Positions 17,061 to 25,271 of a DNA stretch of 64,000 bases are shown in pieces. The position numbers were made by a program, and so were the translations under genes. The DNA comes from Chondromyces crocatus (GTDB lineage: Bacteria > Myxococcota_A > Polyangia > Polyangiales > Polyangiaceae), in the NCBI RefSeq assembly GCF_001189295.1, contig NZ_CP012159.1:3918973-3982972 (forward strand), written 5' to 3'. Within the stretch, counting starts at the first letter, position 1. Each line of letters begins with the position of its first letter. The notes under the pieces are model-generated. The model saw nothing but the letters and a program-made list of their open reading frames with translations. It did no database searches and was not told the origin of the DNA.

Positions 17061-19391
17061 ATGCATGTGCTTCCCGAGAATCATCACCGCCTCGTCGCCA
17101 ACCGTGCGGCTTCGCCCGCGTCGGCGGCGGAACTGGCCTCCGCGCTGTGGCCGCTCCTGCTCGCGCTCCGAGCGTGCTGCACCACGCTCGACCTGTTCAG
17201 CGGGTACGACGAGATCTTCCAGATCGTGCCCGTGAACGACGAGGAGACGCTGGCGCGTTTGCTCGATGGGGGGGAAATCGAGTGGCACGGACCGCGGCCC
17301 CCGGGAGAGCCCACCCATGCGACGCGGCTGTTCAACGGGAAGGACGGCGCCCACTTCGCTGATCTCTACGTCCGCTGGATCCAGGGGAGCGAGGCGGGGT
17401 CCGCTGGGCTCTCGGTGGAGCTTCGGCTCGGGCGGGATCCCGAGGTGCGCCAGGCACTCCTGCTGCGGCAGGCCTTCGAGGGGCTGGTGCAGGCCGTGGC
17501 ACCCACCGTGGCGTTCGGTGAGACGTGCTTCCAGACGCCGCGTGCGAAAGAGCGCTCGCTGAGCCCCTGGCCCGCCTGGCTGACCTTCGTGCCAGCACGG
17601 CTGGGGGCGCCGCCGTCGTTCGAGGCGCCGACCGAGGTCGATGCGCTGGAGGGGCTGGGGGCGGTGGTCGTGGCCGTCCCTGGGGCGCTGGATGACGACG
17701 CCGCGGGGGCTGGCATCCGGAAGCGCGTGGCGGCTTTGCTCGAACCGAAGCTCGGAGCTCCACCGGCGAAGCGTGTCGAGGCCTCTGTGCCGCCGCCTGG
17801 CGTCGCATCCGGCGCTGCGCCCTCGGGGGCGGCTCTCCCCTCCTACCTGCGTGCTCCTGCCGAGGCGAAGCGCATCGAGCCCGTCGTTCACGCAGTGGCC
17901 GAGGCAGCGGCGCCGTCCGTACCGACGGCGCCGCCAAAGGCGCCCCAGATGCCCCAGGTGCCCGCGGTGGTGATGCCGCCAGCCGTCGTGCAGCAGTCCG
18001 CGGCATCCAGCTGCGCGTGCGGGCCCGTGGCGCGAGGGCCCGCTGCGGCAGGGCAAGGGCCGGCAGGTATTCCTGCGCTCGGCGTGGGGCCGTCCGCTCC
18101 ACTCGCCGTGGGGCAGGTCCGGTGCGCGACGCTGGGGTGGAGGATCGAGGGCGCGTATTACCTCACCACGATCGTCAAAGCGTCGTTCGTCCTCCGTCCC
18201 GGAGGCGGCCTCTCGCTCACCGACCCCGCCCCGGTACAGCTGACCGATGCGTACCACAACGGGCCGCTGTCGAGCCTCCAGGACCCCAGCGATCTCGTCC
18301 CGTATCTTCCTTCTGCCGAGGTGATGCTCACGGGTCATGCCGTCGTGCCGCGGGGAGGTCGAGGGACCGTGCGCCTGAGCGTGCACCGGCTCCATCCGGG
18401 CCGCACGTCTCCGGAGGTGCTGGTCGACAAGCGGCTGGTGGTGCGGGGCGATGGCGACGCGGGCGGCGCGGCGGATGGGCTCGTGCGGGTCCCGCTGCGG
18501 TACGAGCATGCGCGCGGAGGGCCAGGGAATGCCGACAATCCCGTGGGGGTCGGGCATGGCCCGGGTGACCCGTCACCGCGGCTCGTCCACCCCGACGACC
18601 CCAGCGTGGCAGCGTGCTTCGGGCCCATCTCTCCCTTGTGGGCGTCCAGAGCGCGGACGGTGTCGTCGGAAGAGCGTGAGGGGCTCCGGCAATCTCTCCC
18701 CTCGCTCCCGGCCAGCTTCTCGTGGGCGTACTACATGGCGGTGCCTCCCGATCAGCGCATCACCGGCTTCCTACGCGGTGACGAGGTGCTGATCCTCGAA
18801 GGCTTCGGCCCGGACCGCGGGCGCGTCGAGGCACGCCTGCCAGGGCTCTCGGCGCGGTGTCTGGTCTGGGCGCCCGACGCACCGCCCGAGGTCGTGCAGC
18901 TCGCGGCCGACACCCTCCGCGTCGATGTGGATCGGGGCGTCGTGTCGGTGACGTGGCGTGGCTACATGCCCGTCCGAGGCGAGGGCGCGTTCCCGCGGCT
19001 GGTGGCGGCCGGAGCGCTGTCCTTGCCGACGGAGGCGGTGCACTGGCCGACGCCCGCGGTGATCGAGGACGTGCGCCAGCGGTTCCGGCAGCAGTCGACG
19101 ACGGGGGCGGTGGCTCGTGCGCCCGTCCATCTGGGCATGACGGCCGATCTGCCGGACGGCGCCCCCTCCTCCGGGCCGATGCCCTTCGCGCCGTCAGCGC
19201 CCTCGTCTCCGTCGGCGCCGCCCTCTGTGAGGCCGGCCGCTCCTCCTGGGTCGCCGCTGTGGTCCGATGCGCGTCCCGCCCCGCGCGTCACGGCGCGGCA
19301 GCGCGAGACCGTGGCCATCAGCGCGGTCCCCGAGCCGGAGGTGCCTGTCGAGGAGTCGTCGTCGACGCGCGGCCCGAGCGAGAAGACGTAA
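17061..19391 (+). CDS. DUF2169-containing T6SS accessory protein with extra N-terminal domain
   Basis: A 776-residue protein in three parts. Residues 1 to about 195 form a globular domain (SGYDEIFQIVPVNDEETLARLL; ATRLFNGKDGAHFADLYVRW) that I cannot name with confidence. A Pro/Ala-rich linker follows, to about 340. The third part, about 350 to 640, matches the DUF2169 family (GWRIEGAYYLTTIVKASFVLRP; LPSAEVMLTGHAVVPRGG; WRGYMPVRGEGAFPRL), found next to PAAR-like proteins and thought to help load effectors onto the T6SS spike. The C-terminal 130 residues are again Pro/Ser-rich and probably disordered. GAGGTG lies six bases before the ATG, and the next gene begins three bases after its stop, so the gene is part of a tight operon. 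Confidence 0.8.
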   Translation: MHVLPENHHRLVANRAASPASAAELASALWPLLLALRACCTTLDLFSGYDEIFQIVPVNDEETLARLLDGGEIEWHGPRPPGEPTHATRLFNGKDGAHFADLYVRWIQGSEAGSAGLSVELRLGRDPEVRQALLLRQAFEGLVQAVAPTVAFGETCFQTPRAKERSLSPWPAWLTFVPARLGAPPSFEAPTEVDALEGLGAVVVAVPGALDDDAAGAGIRKRVAALLEPKLGAPPAKRVEASVPPPGVASGAAPSGAALPSYLRAPAEAKRIEPVVHAVAEAAAPSVPTAPPKAPQMPQVPAVVMPPAVVQQSAASSCACGPVARGPAAAGQGPAGIPALGVGPSAPLAVGQVRCATLGWRIEGAYYLTTIVKASFVLRPGGGLSLTDPAPVQLTDAYHNGPLSSLQDPSDLVPYLPSAEVMLTGHAVVPRGGRGTVRLSVHRLHPGRTSPEVLVDKRLVVRGDGDAGGAADGLVRVPLRYEHARGGPGNADNPVGVGHGPGDPSPRLVHPDDPSVAACFGPISPLWASRARTVSSEEREGLRQSLPSLPASFSWAYYMAVPPDQRITGFLRGDEVLILEGFGPDRGRVEARLPGLSARCLVWAPDAPPEVVQLAADTLRVDVDRGVVSVTWRGYMPVRGEGAFPRLVAAGALSLPTEAVHWPTPAVIEDVRQRFRQQSTTGAVARAPVHLGMTADLPDGAPSSGPMPFAPSAPSSPSAPPSVRPAAPPGSPLWSDARPAPRVTARQRETVAISAVPEPEVPVEESSSTRGPSEKT

Positions 19392-19394
19392 GCC

Positions 19395-19781
19395 ATGCCG
19401 TGCCTCGTCGTCCATGGAGCCAGGCTCCGCTGCAGTCAGGGAACCTCGCAGGCCACGCTGACCGTGCTCCCTTCCTCCGAGGCCCGCGGGGACGAGCAGC
19501 CTGCGGCCACGGTGATGGATCACAAGCCGCTGTTGAACGTGGCCACGTTCGGGATGTGCCAGACGCAGGCCAACCCGCAGGTCGCTTCAGCGACCGCGGC
19601 CGCGCAAGGGGTCCTCACCCCGATGCCCTGCGTTCCTCTGGTGACCGCGCCGTGGTCGCCTGGAGCGAGCTTCGTCAAGGTCGGCCAGCACGCGGCGCTC
19701 ACCGCCGACTCCACCTGCACCTGCCAGTGGACGGGTACCGTGGAGGTCGTCGATCCGGGGAGCGTGATCGAGGTGGAGTGA
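19395..19781 (+). CDS. DUF4280 PAAR-like spike protein
   Basis: A 128-residue protein that fits DUF4280: MPCLVVHGARLRCSQG at the start, ATVMDHKPLLNVATFGMCQTQANPQV in the middle, then PMPCVPLVTAPW and a late ADSTCTCQWTGTVEVVDPG. The spaced cysteines and the short beta-strand pattern are those of PAAR-like cone proteins that sharpen a VgrG tip and tether cargo. It starts three bases after the DUF2169 gene, and DUF2169 plus DUF4280 is a recurrent pair in T6SS cargo loci. It probably pairs with the VgrG at 12617 rather than with the two later VgrGs, which have their own PAAR protein. Confidence 0.85.
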   Translation: MPCLVVHGARLRCSQGTSQATLTVLPSSEARGDEQPAATVMDHKPLLNVATFGMCQTQANPQVASATAAAQGVLTPMPCVPLVTAPWSPGASFVKVGQHAALTADSTCTCQWTGTVEVVDPGSVIEVE

Positions 19782-19840
19782 AGCGTGTCCGGGAAGCAGA
19801 GGCATCGACCCCACCTCGCCAACGGAGGTACACCACCCCC

Positions 19841-20614
19841 ATGAGCACCCAGCGCCTCCAGCAAGCTGCGAAGAGCCCCTGGCTACTCGGCTTTCGCGCC
19901 GTCTCGAACCCTCGCTTGCGCCTGTTCTGCTTCCATCACGCCGGAGGCAACGCGGGCAGCTACCGATCCTGGGCGACGGCGTTGCCGTCGGACATCGAGG
20001 TGCTGGCCGTGCAGCTCCCTGGACGTGGCACCCGCTTCAAGGAGCCGCTCCTCACCCGGCGTACCCCGCTCCTCGACGCTCTCCTGCCCGTCATCACCCA
20101 GGCCGCGTCCGGCGCACCGTTCGCCTTCTTCGGTCACAGTCTAGGCGCGCTCATCGCCTTCGATGTCACCTGCGCGCTGCATGCAGCCAGAGCGTCGTTG
20201 CCGCGTCTCTTGATCGCGTCCGCGCACCAGGCCCCCGGCCTCCCCGACACCGACGAGCCGCTCCATGCGCTGCCCGACGCCGACTTCGTGGCGGCGCTCC
20301 GTCGTTTCGGAGGCATGCCACAAGCCGTGCTCCAGCAACCCGAGCTGATGGAGCTGGTCCTCCCCATCCTCCGGGCCGACTTCGAGCTCAGCGAGTCATG
20401 GCGCACCGCGTCCGACGCGCCGCTCCCCGTTTCCATCACCGCGCTCGGCGGTCTCGCCGACGTCAGCGTGTCCGAGACCGCCCTCGAAGCGTGGCGCATG
20501 CACACGCAGCGTGATTTTTCTCGGCACATGTTCCCTGGTGATCACTTCTTCTTGCAGAGTTCCGAGCGCGCGGTCATCGACCTCATTGCGCGAGCCGTCG
20601 CACACATCGAGTAG
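19841..20614 (+). CDS. Type II thioesterase of PKS/NRPS kind (GrsT/SrfAD family)
   Basis: A 257-residue alpha/beta hydrolase. The opening LRLFCFHHAGGNAGSYRSW and VQLPGRGTRFKEPLL are diagnostic of discrete thioesterases that remove wrong or stalled acyl groups from carrier proteins. The triad is visible: Ser100 in FFGHSLGALIAFD, Asp207 in LADVSVSETAL and His235 in PGDHFFLQ. GGAGG lies 13 bases before the ATG, and the gene follows the DUF4280 gene by 60 bases on the same strand. It is out of place among T6SS cargo genes and about 12 kb upstream of a PKS/NRPS operon that shows no thioesterase in this window. An editing role for that operon is plausible but unproven. Confidence 0.85.
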   Translation: MSTQRLQQAAKSPWLLGFRAVSNPRLRLFCFHHAGGNAGSYRSWATALPSDIEVLAVQLPGRGTRFKEPLLTRRTPLLDALLPVITQAASGAPFAFFGHSLGALIAFDVTCALHAARASLPRLLIASAHQAPGLPDTDEPLHALPDADFVAALRRFGGMPQAVLQQPELMELVLPILRADFELSESWRTASDAPLPVSITALGGLADVSVSETALEAWRMHTQRDFSRHMFPGDHFFLQSSERAVIDLIARAVAHIE

Positions 20615-20806
20615 AGCCGAAGAGGATTTTGCCGCTGAATCTGGTGCCCATTCGTGCGCTGACGCATGTCGCCATTTCTCCTCGAAGACAGACACCGCCG
20701 TCCCTTGTGCGCAGGAAGAGTCTCCTTGTAGGATCGCGCGGCTATTCATCCAGCGCCCCTCTCTTGCGCTACGAGCGACGAGGGGTGCTCCAGGAGGCAG
20801 CGTGCG

Positions 20807-22888
20807 ATGGCGACTCTGACGCTCAGCTTCGCGAACGGCGAGAACTCCCTGTCGGTGAGGAGGTTCTCCGTCGAAGAGGCGATCTCGAACCTCTTCACGG
20901 TGTCGGTATGGGCCCGCTCGGAAAGCCCGAGCATTGACCTGGAAGGCATCGTCGGGCAGCGCGCCAGCCTGAAGGTGGAGAGCGGCTACACGCACAACCG
21001 CCTCGGCGGTGCGCGGCTCTGGAGCGGCGTCGTCCGCAACATCCAGCAGGTGCACGCCGTCCAGCCCACGGGCAACGGCGAGCAGCTCTCGACCTATTAC
21101 CTGAACATCGTGCCGCGGCTCTGGCTGCTCACGCAGCGGCGGAACTACCGGATCTTCCAGCACCTCAGCATCCCCGACATCATCGATCGCCTGCTCGGCG
21201 AGTGGGACGTGTCGCCGACGTGGAAGATCGATCGCGGCCGCTACCCCAAGCTCGAGTACCGCGTCCAGTACGGAGAGAGCGACTTCTCCTTCTTCAGCCG
21301 GCTCCTCGAGGAAGCGGGCATCGCCTACGTCTTCCCCGAGGAAGACCGGAACGGCGCCGGCATCATCTTCGGCGACGAGTTCCAGGCAGCCGAGCCGCGC
21401 GCGGGCGGTGCGCTCCCGTTCGTGGACAACGCCATCAAGCTGACCGAGGCCGAGCACGTCACCAACGTGCGCCTCGCCCATGCGGTGCGCCCCGGCGCTC
21501 ACGTCATCCGCGACTACGACTTCCGCAACCCTGCCTTCTCCCTCTTCGGCGAGGCCCCCAAGGCTGGCAGCATCGAGGACAAGTACGAGCAGTACCACTA
21601 CGAGCCCGGCACCTTCCTCGTCGAAGGTGGCGGCGGTGGTGGCACGCCGGTCGCCGACGACAAGGGCGCCGCGCGGTACGAGCAGGGCTTCGGCACCGGC
21701 CGCGCCGGGCGCCTCCTCGGCGGCACGCGTGGCGACAAGCGCCTCGTGCCCTTCGCGACGAACACCGTCGACCTCTGGCCTGGCCACATCATCTCGATCG
21801 AGAGCCACCCGCATGCCGAGCTGTCGTCGGGCGCGCGGCTCCTCGTCACCCAGTTCTCGATGGACGGCACGCCGGGCGGTGAGTGGTCGATGGCAGGCCA
21901 GGCCGTTTTCGCCGACTCCCCGTACCGCCCCGTGCAGAAGACACCGAAGCCCAAGATCGAGGGCGTGCAGACGGCGACCATCGTGGGCCCCGCGGGCGAG
22001 GAGATCCACACCGACGAGTTCGGGCGCGTGCGCGTCCAGTTCCCCTGGGATCGAGAGGGGAAAGAGGACGACAACAGCTCCTGCTGGATCCGCGTGAGCC
22101 AGGGCTGGGCCGGCACGGGCTACGGCATGATCGTCCTGCCCCGCATCGGTCAGGAGGTGCTGGTCGGCTTCCTCGACGGTAACCCCGATCAGCCCATCAT
22201 CGTCGGCCGCGTCTACAACGCGAAGCAGGCCGTGCCTTACAGCCTGCCCGAGAACAAGACCCGCTCCACGTGGAAGAGCGACTCGTCCCTCGGCGGTGGT
22301 GGCTTCAACGAGATCATGTTCGAGGACAAGAAGGGCGAGGAGCTGGTCTGGGAGCAGGCCGAGAAGAACCGCCGCCGCCTCGTGAAGAACGACGAGACCA
22401 TCACCGTCGGCCACGACCGCCAGAAGATGGTCCAGAACGACGAGTTCGAGAAGACGCTCGGCTACCTCAAGGTCTTCGTCGGCAAGGACCAGGACATCGT
22501 CGTCCGACAAGACAAGCGCGAGCGCGTCGAGGGCAGCAGCCACCTCATGGTCTTCGGCAAGCGCAACCAGCGCATCGAGGGCAACCAGTCGCTGTCGGTG
22601 AAGGGCAACCGCCACGAGTACGTGGGCGAGAACCACGGCCTCGCGGTCGAGGACCAGATCCACATCAAGGCCGGTGGCGCCCTCGTCCTCGAAGCGGAGG
22701 ACATCACCCTCAAGGCGCCGGGAGGCTTCATCCGCATCGATGGCAGCGGCATCGTCATCCGCGGCAAGGTCGTTCGCATCAACAGCGGCGGCGGTGCCGG
22801 GAGCGGCAACGGCTCGAGCCCCGAGGCGCCCGCCGAGGCGATCGAGGCCGAGGTCGATGACGTGAGCAAGACCCTGATCGGTCAGTGA
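20807..22888 (+). CDS. vgrG: Type VI secretion tip protein VgrG (second of three)
   Basis: A 693-residue VgrG with a GGAGG site just before the ATG. The gp27-like base is seen in LSVRRFSVEEAISNLFTVSV and LEYRVQYGESDFSFFSRLLEEAGIAYVF. The OB fold is seen in EIHTDEFGRVRVQFPWDREGK, SSCWIRVSQGWAG and RIGQEVLVGFLDGNPDQPIIVGRVYN. From about residue 500 a beta-helix of short repeats follows, ending APGGFIRIDGSGIVIRGKVVRINSG and a short acidic tail. It resembles the third VgrG (25272) far more than the first, including a shared STWKSDSS and GFNEIMFED junction, so the last two are likely duplicates. Directly downstream are its own PAAR, adaptor and cargo genes. Confidence 0.93.
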   Translation: MATLTLSFANGENSLSVRRFSVEEAISNLFTVSVWARSESPSIDLEGIVGQRASLKVESGYTHNRLGGARLWSGVVRNIQQVHAVQPTGNGEQLSTYYLNIVPRLWLLTQRRNYRIFQHLSIPDIIDRLLGEWDVSPTWKIDRGRYPKLEYRVQYGESDFSFFSRLLEEAGIAYVFPEEDRNGAGIIFGDEFQAAEPRAGGALPFVDNAIKLTEAEHVTNVRLAHAVRPGAHVIRDYDFRNPAFSLFGEAPKAGSIEDKYEQYHYEPGTFLVEGGGGGGTPVADDKGAARYEQGFGTGRAGRLLGGTRGDKRLVPFATNTVDLWPGHIISIESHPHAELSSGARLLVTQFSMDGTPGGEWSMAGQAVFADSPYRPVQKTPKPKIEGVQTATIVGPAGEEIHTDEFGRVRVQFPWDREGKEDDNSSCWIRVSQGWAGTGYGMIVLPRIGQEVLVGFLDGNPDQPIIVGRVYNAKQAVPYSLPENKTRSTWKSDSSLGGGGFNEIMFEDKKGEELVWEQAEKNRRRLVKNDETITVGHDRQKMVQNDEFEKTLGYLKVFVGKDQDIVVRQDKRERVEGSSHLMVFGKRNQRIEGNQSLSVKGNRHEYVGENHGLAVEDQIHIKAGGALVLEAEDITLKAPGGFIRIDGSGIVIRGKVVRINSGGGAGSGNGSSPEAPAEAIEAEVDDVSKTLIGQ

Positions 22889-22922
22889 CGTCGCGAGCCC
22901 AGAGGAGAGAGGAGACTTAGCG

Positions 22923-23279
22923 ATGCCTCCCGCAGCGAGAATCACAGACAGGCACGTGTGCCCGCTCCACCCGCCGAACGTCGACGCGACCGGCGAGGGG
23001 ACGGTGATCGTCGGCTTCCAACGCCAGGCCCGGGTCACCGACCTGGAGGCTTGCGGGGCCTCGATCGTCAAGGGTGAGCCGACGGTGATCATCGGCTACC
23101 AGGACGCAGCCCGGAAGGGCGACCCCACGTCGCACGGCGGGGTCATCGCTTCGGGCTGCCCGACGGTGATCATCGGCTCCAACCCGACCTCGCTGAAGAC
23201 GGACAAACCGTTCTGCGAGGACTGCGAGCGCAAGGCCGCCGAGCAGGCCGCCCGCGAGAAATCGGGGAGGGACGCGTGA
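22923..23279 (+). CDS. PAAR-domain spike tip protein
   Basis: A 118-residue protein with the PAAR pattern: MPPAARITDRHVCPLHPP, then GEGTVIVGFQRQARVTDLEACG, GEPTVIIGYQDAARKGDPTSHGG and GCPTVIIGSNP. The repeated Thr-Val-Ile-x-Gly strands and the Cys/His residues build the zinc-binding cone that sits on VgrG. The last 25 residues are charged and add CEDCERKAAEQ, a possible adaptor-binding tail. It lies 34 bases after the second VgrG, and its stop codon overlaps the GTG start of the FHA-DUF4123 gene. Confidence 0.9.
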   Translation: MPPAARITDRHVCPLHPPNVDATGEGTVIVGFQRQARVTDLEACGASIVKGEPTVIIGYQDAARKGDPTSHGGVIASGCPTVIIGSNPTSLKTDKPFCEDCERKAAEQAAREKSGRDA

Positions 23280-24157
23280 ATCCCCCCCGGCTGATCGTGG
23301 AGGTCCGCTGGGGAAAGCTGGCCGGGACCAAGACGGCGCTCGCTTCCGGCGACGCGCTGACGGTCGGTCGGACCGATCTCGCGGATCTCATCGTCGGCCA
23401 CGACAGCGAGATGTCGGGCGCGCATTTCGAGCTGGCCTGGCGTGACGGCGTCTGCTCGGTGCGCGATCTGGAGAGCATCTCCGGGACCCGGCTCGGTGGC
23501 GAGAGCGTCACCGAGGCCGAGGTTCCGCACGGCTCGTGGATCCAGGCCGGCGCGACCGACTTCATGGTCTACGTCGAGGGCAACTCGAAGCCCCCGCGCA
23601 AGGTCCTGAGCGAGCAGGAGCGCGCCCGCGAGGAGGTCCGCCTGGACGCCGCGCACCGTGCCCTCGCGACCCTCCGCCAGAAGGCCGCCGAGGCGCCCCT
23701 CTATGCCGTGGTCGACGGCGCCCGCGACACCCGGATCCTGGGCATCCTCCGCGAGCACGTGGAGCGCCTCCAGTCGCTCTACGACGGGCTGAAGGGCGAG
23801 GTCATGGAGGAGATCGCGCCTTACCTGGTCGGCCCCATGCAGCCCGACTCGCAGCTCCTCGACCGCCTCGTCCTGGAGGGCTGGGGCAAGCGCTGGGGCA
23901 TCTGGTGCACGAGCGACGAGCCCTTCGTCGAGGTGCGCCGGCACTGGCGCAGGTTCCTGATGGTCGACCTCGAAGAGTCCGGCGAGCGCGTCTACTTCCG
24001 TTTCTACGATCCCGGCGTGCTGCGGGTGTTCTGGGGGACGTGCGATCAGGCCCAGCTCAGCTCCCTGTCCGCGGACCTCACCGCCATCTTCGTCGAAGCG
24101 AAGGATCACGCCTTCGTCTCCCTCCCGCTCGTGCTCGCAGGCCGGCACGATGCATAG
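23276..24157 (+). CDS. FHA-DUF4123 fusion, T6SS effector adaptor
   Basis: A 293-residue protein starting at GTG 23276, with four-base overlap (GTGA) to the PAAR gene. Residues about 10-100 are a forkhead-associated domain: ALTVGRTDLADLIV, MSGAHFELAW and SISGTRLGGE, the usual phosphothreonine-binding fold. Residues about 135-285 match DUF4123, the Tap/TEC adaptor that loads effectors onto VgrG: PLYAVVDGARDTRIL, WGIWCTSDEPFVEVRRHWRRFLMV and VYFRFYDPGVLRVFWGTC. The fusion suggests that cargo loading could respond to Thr phosphorylation. The next gene starts inside its last codons. Confidence 0.85.
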   Translation: MNPPRLIVEVRWGKLAGTKTALASGDALTVGRTDLADLIVGHDSEMSGAHFELAWRDGVCSVRDLESISGTRLGGESVTEAEVPHGSWIQAGATDFMVYVEGNSKPPRKVLSEQERAREEVRLDAAHRALATLRQKAAEAPLYAVVDGARDTRILGILREHVERLQSLYDGLKGEVMEEIAPYLVGPMQPDSQLLDRLVLEGWGKRWGIWCTSDEPFVEVRRHWRRFLMVDLEESGERVYFRFYDPGVLRVFWGTCDQAQLSSLSADLTAIFVEAKDHAFVSLPLVLAGRHDA

Positions 24158-24569
24158 CGCTGCGCTCAGGGTGCGCGTGGAGCAAGCGCAGGCGCTCCGC
24201 GAAGTTTCCTTCGAGGGATTCGAAGCGAAGCTGACGTGCATCCTGAGCCAGTTCTATCCGGACGAGTGCGCCGCACTGGGCGCGGTCGGCGTTCGCGATT
24301 TCATCCGCAGCAGCGTCCGTCGCGCCGAGTTCCTCGGCGCCACGCGGGAGCGTGACCAGGGCAAGTACGTCACGATGGAGCTGGCCCTCGGTCCCGAACT
24401 CATGGGCGAGCTGGTCACGGTCGAGCGAGAGCGCCGGCGTGCCCACGGTGCCTCCGAGCATGCGTCGGTGCTGATCGGCGCCGTGTGCCGGGCCGGAGTG
24501 GCGCGGCTGTCGGGCGATGACGCGCTGCCGCTGGACGACGACGCGGTGCTCCTGGACGAGGAGAGCTGA
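24150..24569 (+). CDS. Small helical protein of the T6SS adaptor operon, unknown role
   Basis: A 139-residue soluble protein that overlaps the adaptor gene by eight bases. It begins MHSAALRVRVEQAQALREVSFEGFEAKL and includes VGVRDFIRSSVRRAEFLGATRERDQGKYVTMELALGPEL. Small helical proteins with a similar Arg-Ala...Glu-Arg-Asp...Leu-Gly-Pro pattern recur after DUF4123 adaptors in T6SS loci; this is from memory. The C-terminus is acidic (DDALPLDDDAVLLDEES). It could be a co-adaptor or, less likely, immunity to the next gene's product. It is coupled on both sides: the next gene starts two bases after its stop. Confidence 0.7.
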   Translation: MHSAALRVRVEQAQALREVSFEGFEAKLTCILSQFYPDECAALGAVGVRDFIRSSVRRAEFLGATRERDQGKYVTMELALGPELMGELVTVERERRRAHGASEHASVLIGAVCRAGVARLSGDDALPLDDDAVLLDEES

Positions 24570-24571
24570 CC

Positions 24572-25186
24572 ATGGCGACGGCCGAGTCAGCGCAGGGAGC
24601 GCTCGACGCCGTGAAGGCGCAGTCCGACCCTCAGTGCACGTCGGACAAGCAGCAGTGCCCCAAGAAGGTCGTCATCCTCATCACCGTCACGCGAAAGTAC
24701 AACTACCACGACCTGGGGACGCCCGGCGATTTCGACGCCCGCCTGAAGGGGGAGTCGAAAGCGAAGATCACCGGCTCGACCACGGAGCAGCCCCCCGGGA
24801 GACGGGACCTCAAGTCCGGCAACGGCGAGAAAGAGTACCCCGTTCCGGCGGGCACCTACGTCGGGCGCGTGAAGTCGGGAAGCAAGCGGAACCGCAACGT
24901 CCCCGGTCACAAGGGGAAGGCCGTGGAGCTGCTCGACGTCCCCAACTTCTCGGACATCCTGATCCACACCGGCAACTACCCGAGCCACTCGGAGGGCTGC
25001 ATCATCCTCGCCGGCTCCAACGCCGAAGGCGACCAGAACATCGAGTCCAGCGTGCCCAAGGTGAAGGAGCTGATGGACTGGATCGCCGAGGTCAATGACG
25101 AATACGGTGAGGAGAACGTCTCGATCGAGGTCGTCGTGAAGGACCCTCCCGCGGGCGCTCAGCCTCCCGCACTGCCCAAGAAGTGA
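24572..25186 (+). CDS. DUF5675-like protein, candidate T6SS cell-wall effector
   Basis: A 204-residue protein. The centre matches the DUF5675 family: EYPVPAGTYVGRVKSG, then DVPNFSDILIHTGNYPSHSEGCIILAGS. The order His132 ... Ser-Glu-Gly-Cys143 recalls the catalytic His and Ser-x-Gly-Cys of L,D-transpeptidases, so an activity on peptidoglycan peptides is a reasonable inference. There is no signal peptide, as expected for a T6SS cargo delivered by the spike. The N-terminal 40 residues are hydrophilic with two cysteines, and a Pro-rich end (PPAGAQPPALPKK) closes the protein. It follows VgrG, PAAR and the DUF4123 adaptor in one operon, the usual place for the cargo gene. No immunity gene with a signal peptide is seen next to it. 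Confidence 0.72.
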   Translation: MATAESAQGALDAVKAQSDPQCTSDKQQCPKKVVILITVTRKYNYHDLGTPGDFDARLKGESKAKITGSTTEQPPGRRDLKSGNGEKEYPVPAGTYVGRVKSGSKRNRNVPGHKGKAVELLDVPNFSDILIHTGNYPSHSEGCIILAGSNAEGDQNIESSVPKVKELMDWIAEVNDEYGEENVSIEVVVKDPPAGAQPPALPKK

Positions 25187-25271
25187 CCCCGTGCCGTCGC
25201 CTTTGATTCGCCTCGCGAAAGCCTGCCATTCGGCAGCAACGTTCCACTTCGAAAGGACGGAAGGATAAGCC

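Noticed and set aside
19841-20614. Thioesterase as a T6SS lipase effector
   Set aside because: The FHHAGG opening and the overall pattern are those of carrier-protein thioesterases, not of Tle lipases.
20396-23092. 898-residue minus-strand frame opposite the second VgrG
   Set aside because: Same cause; it spans several genes on the other strand and has a biased composition.
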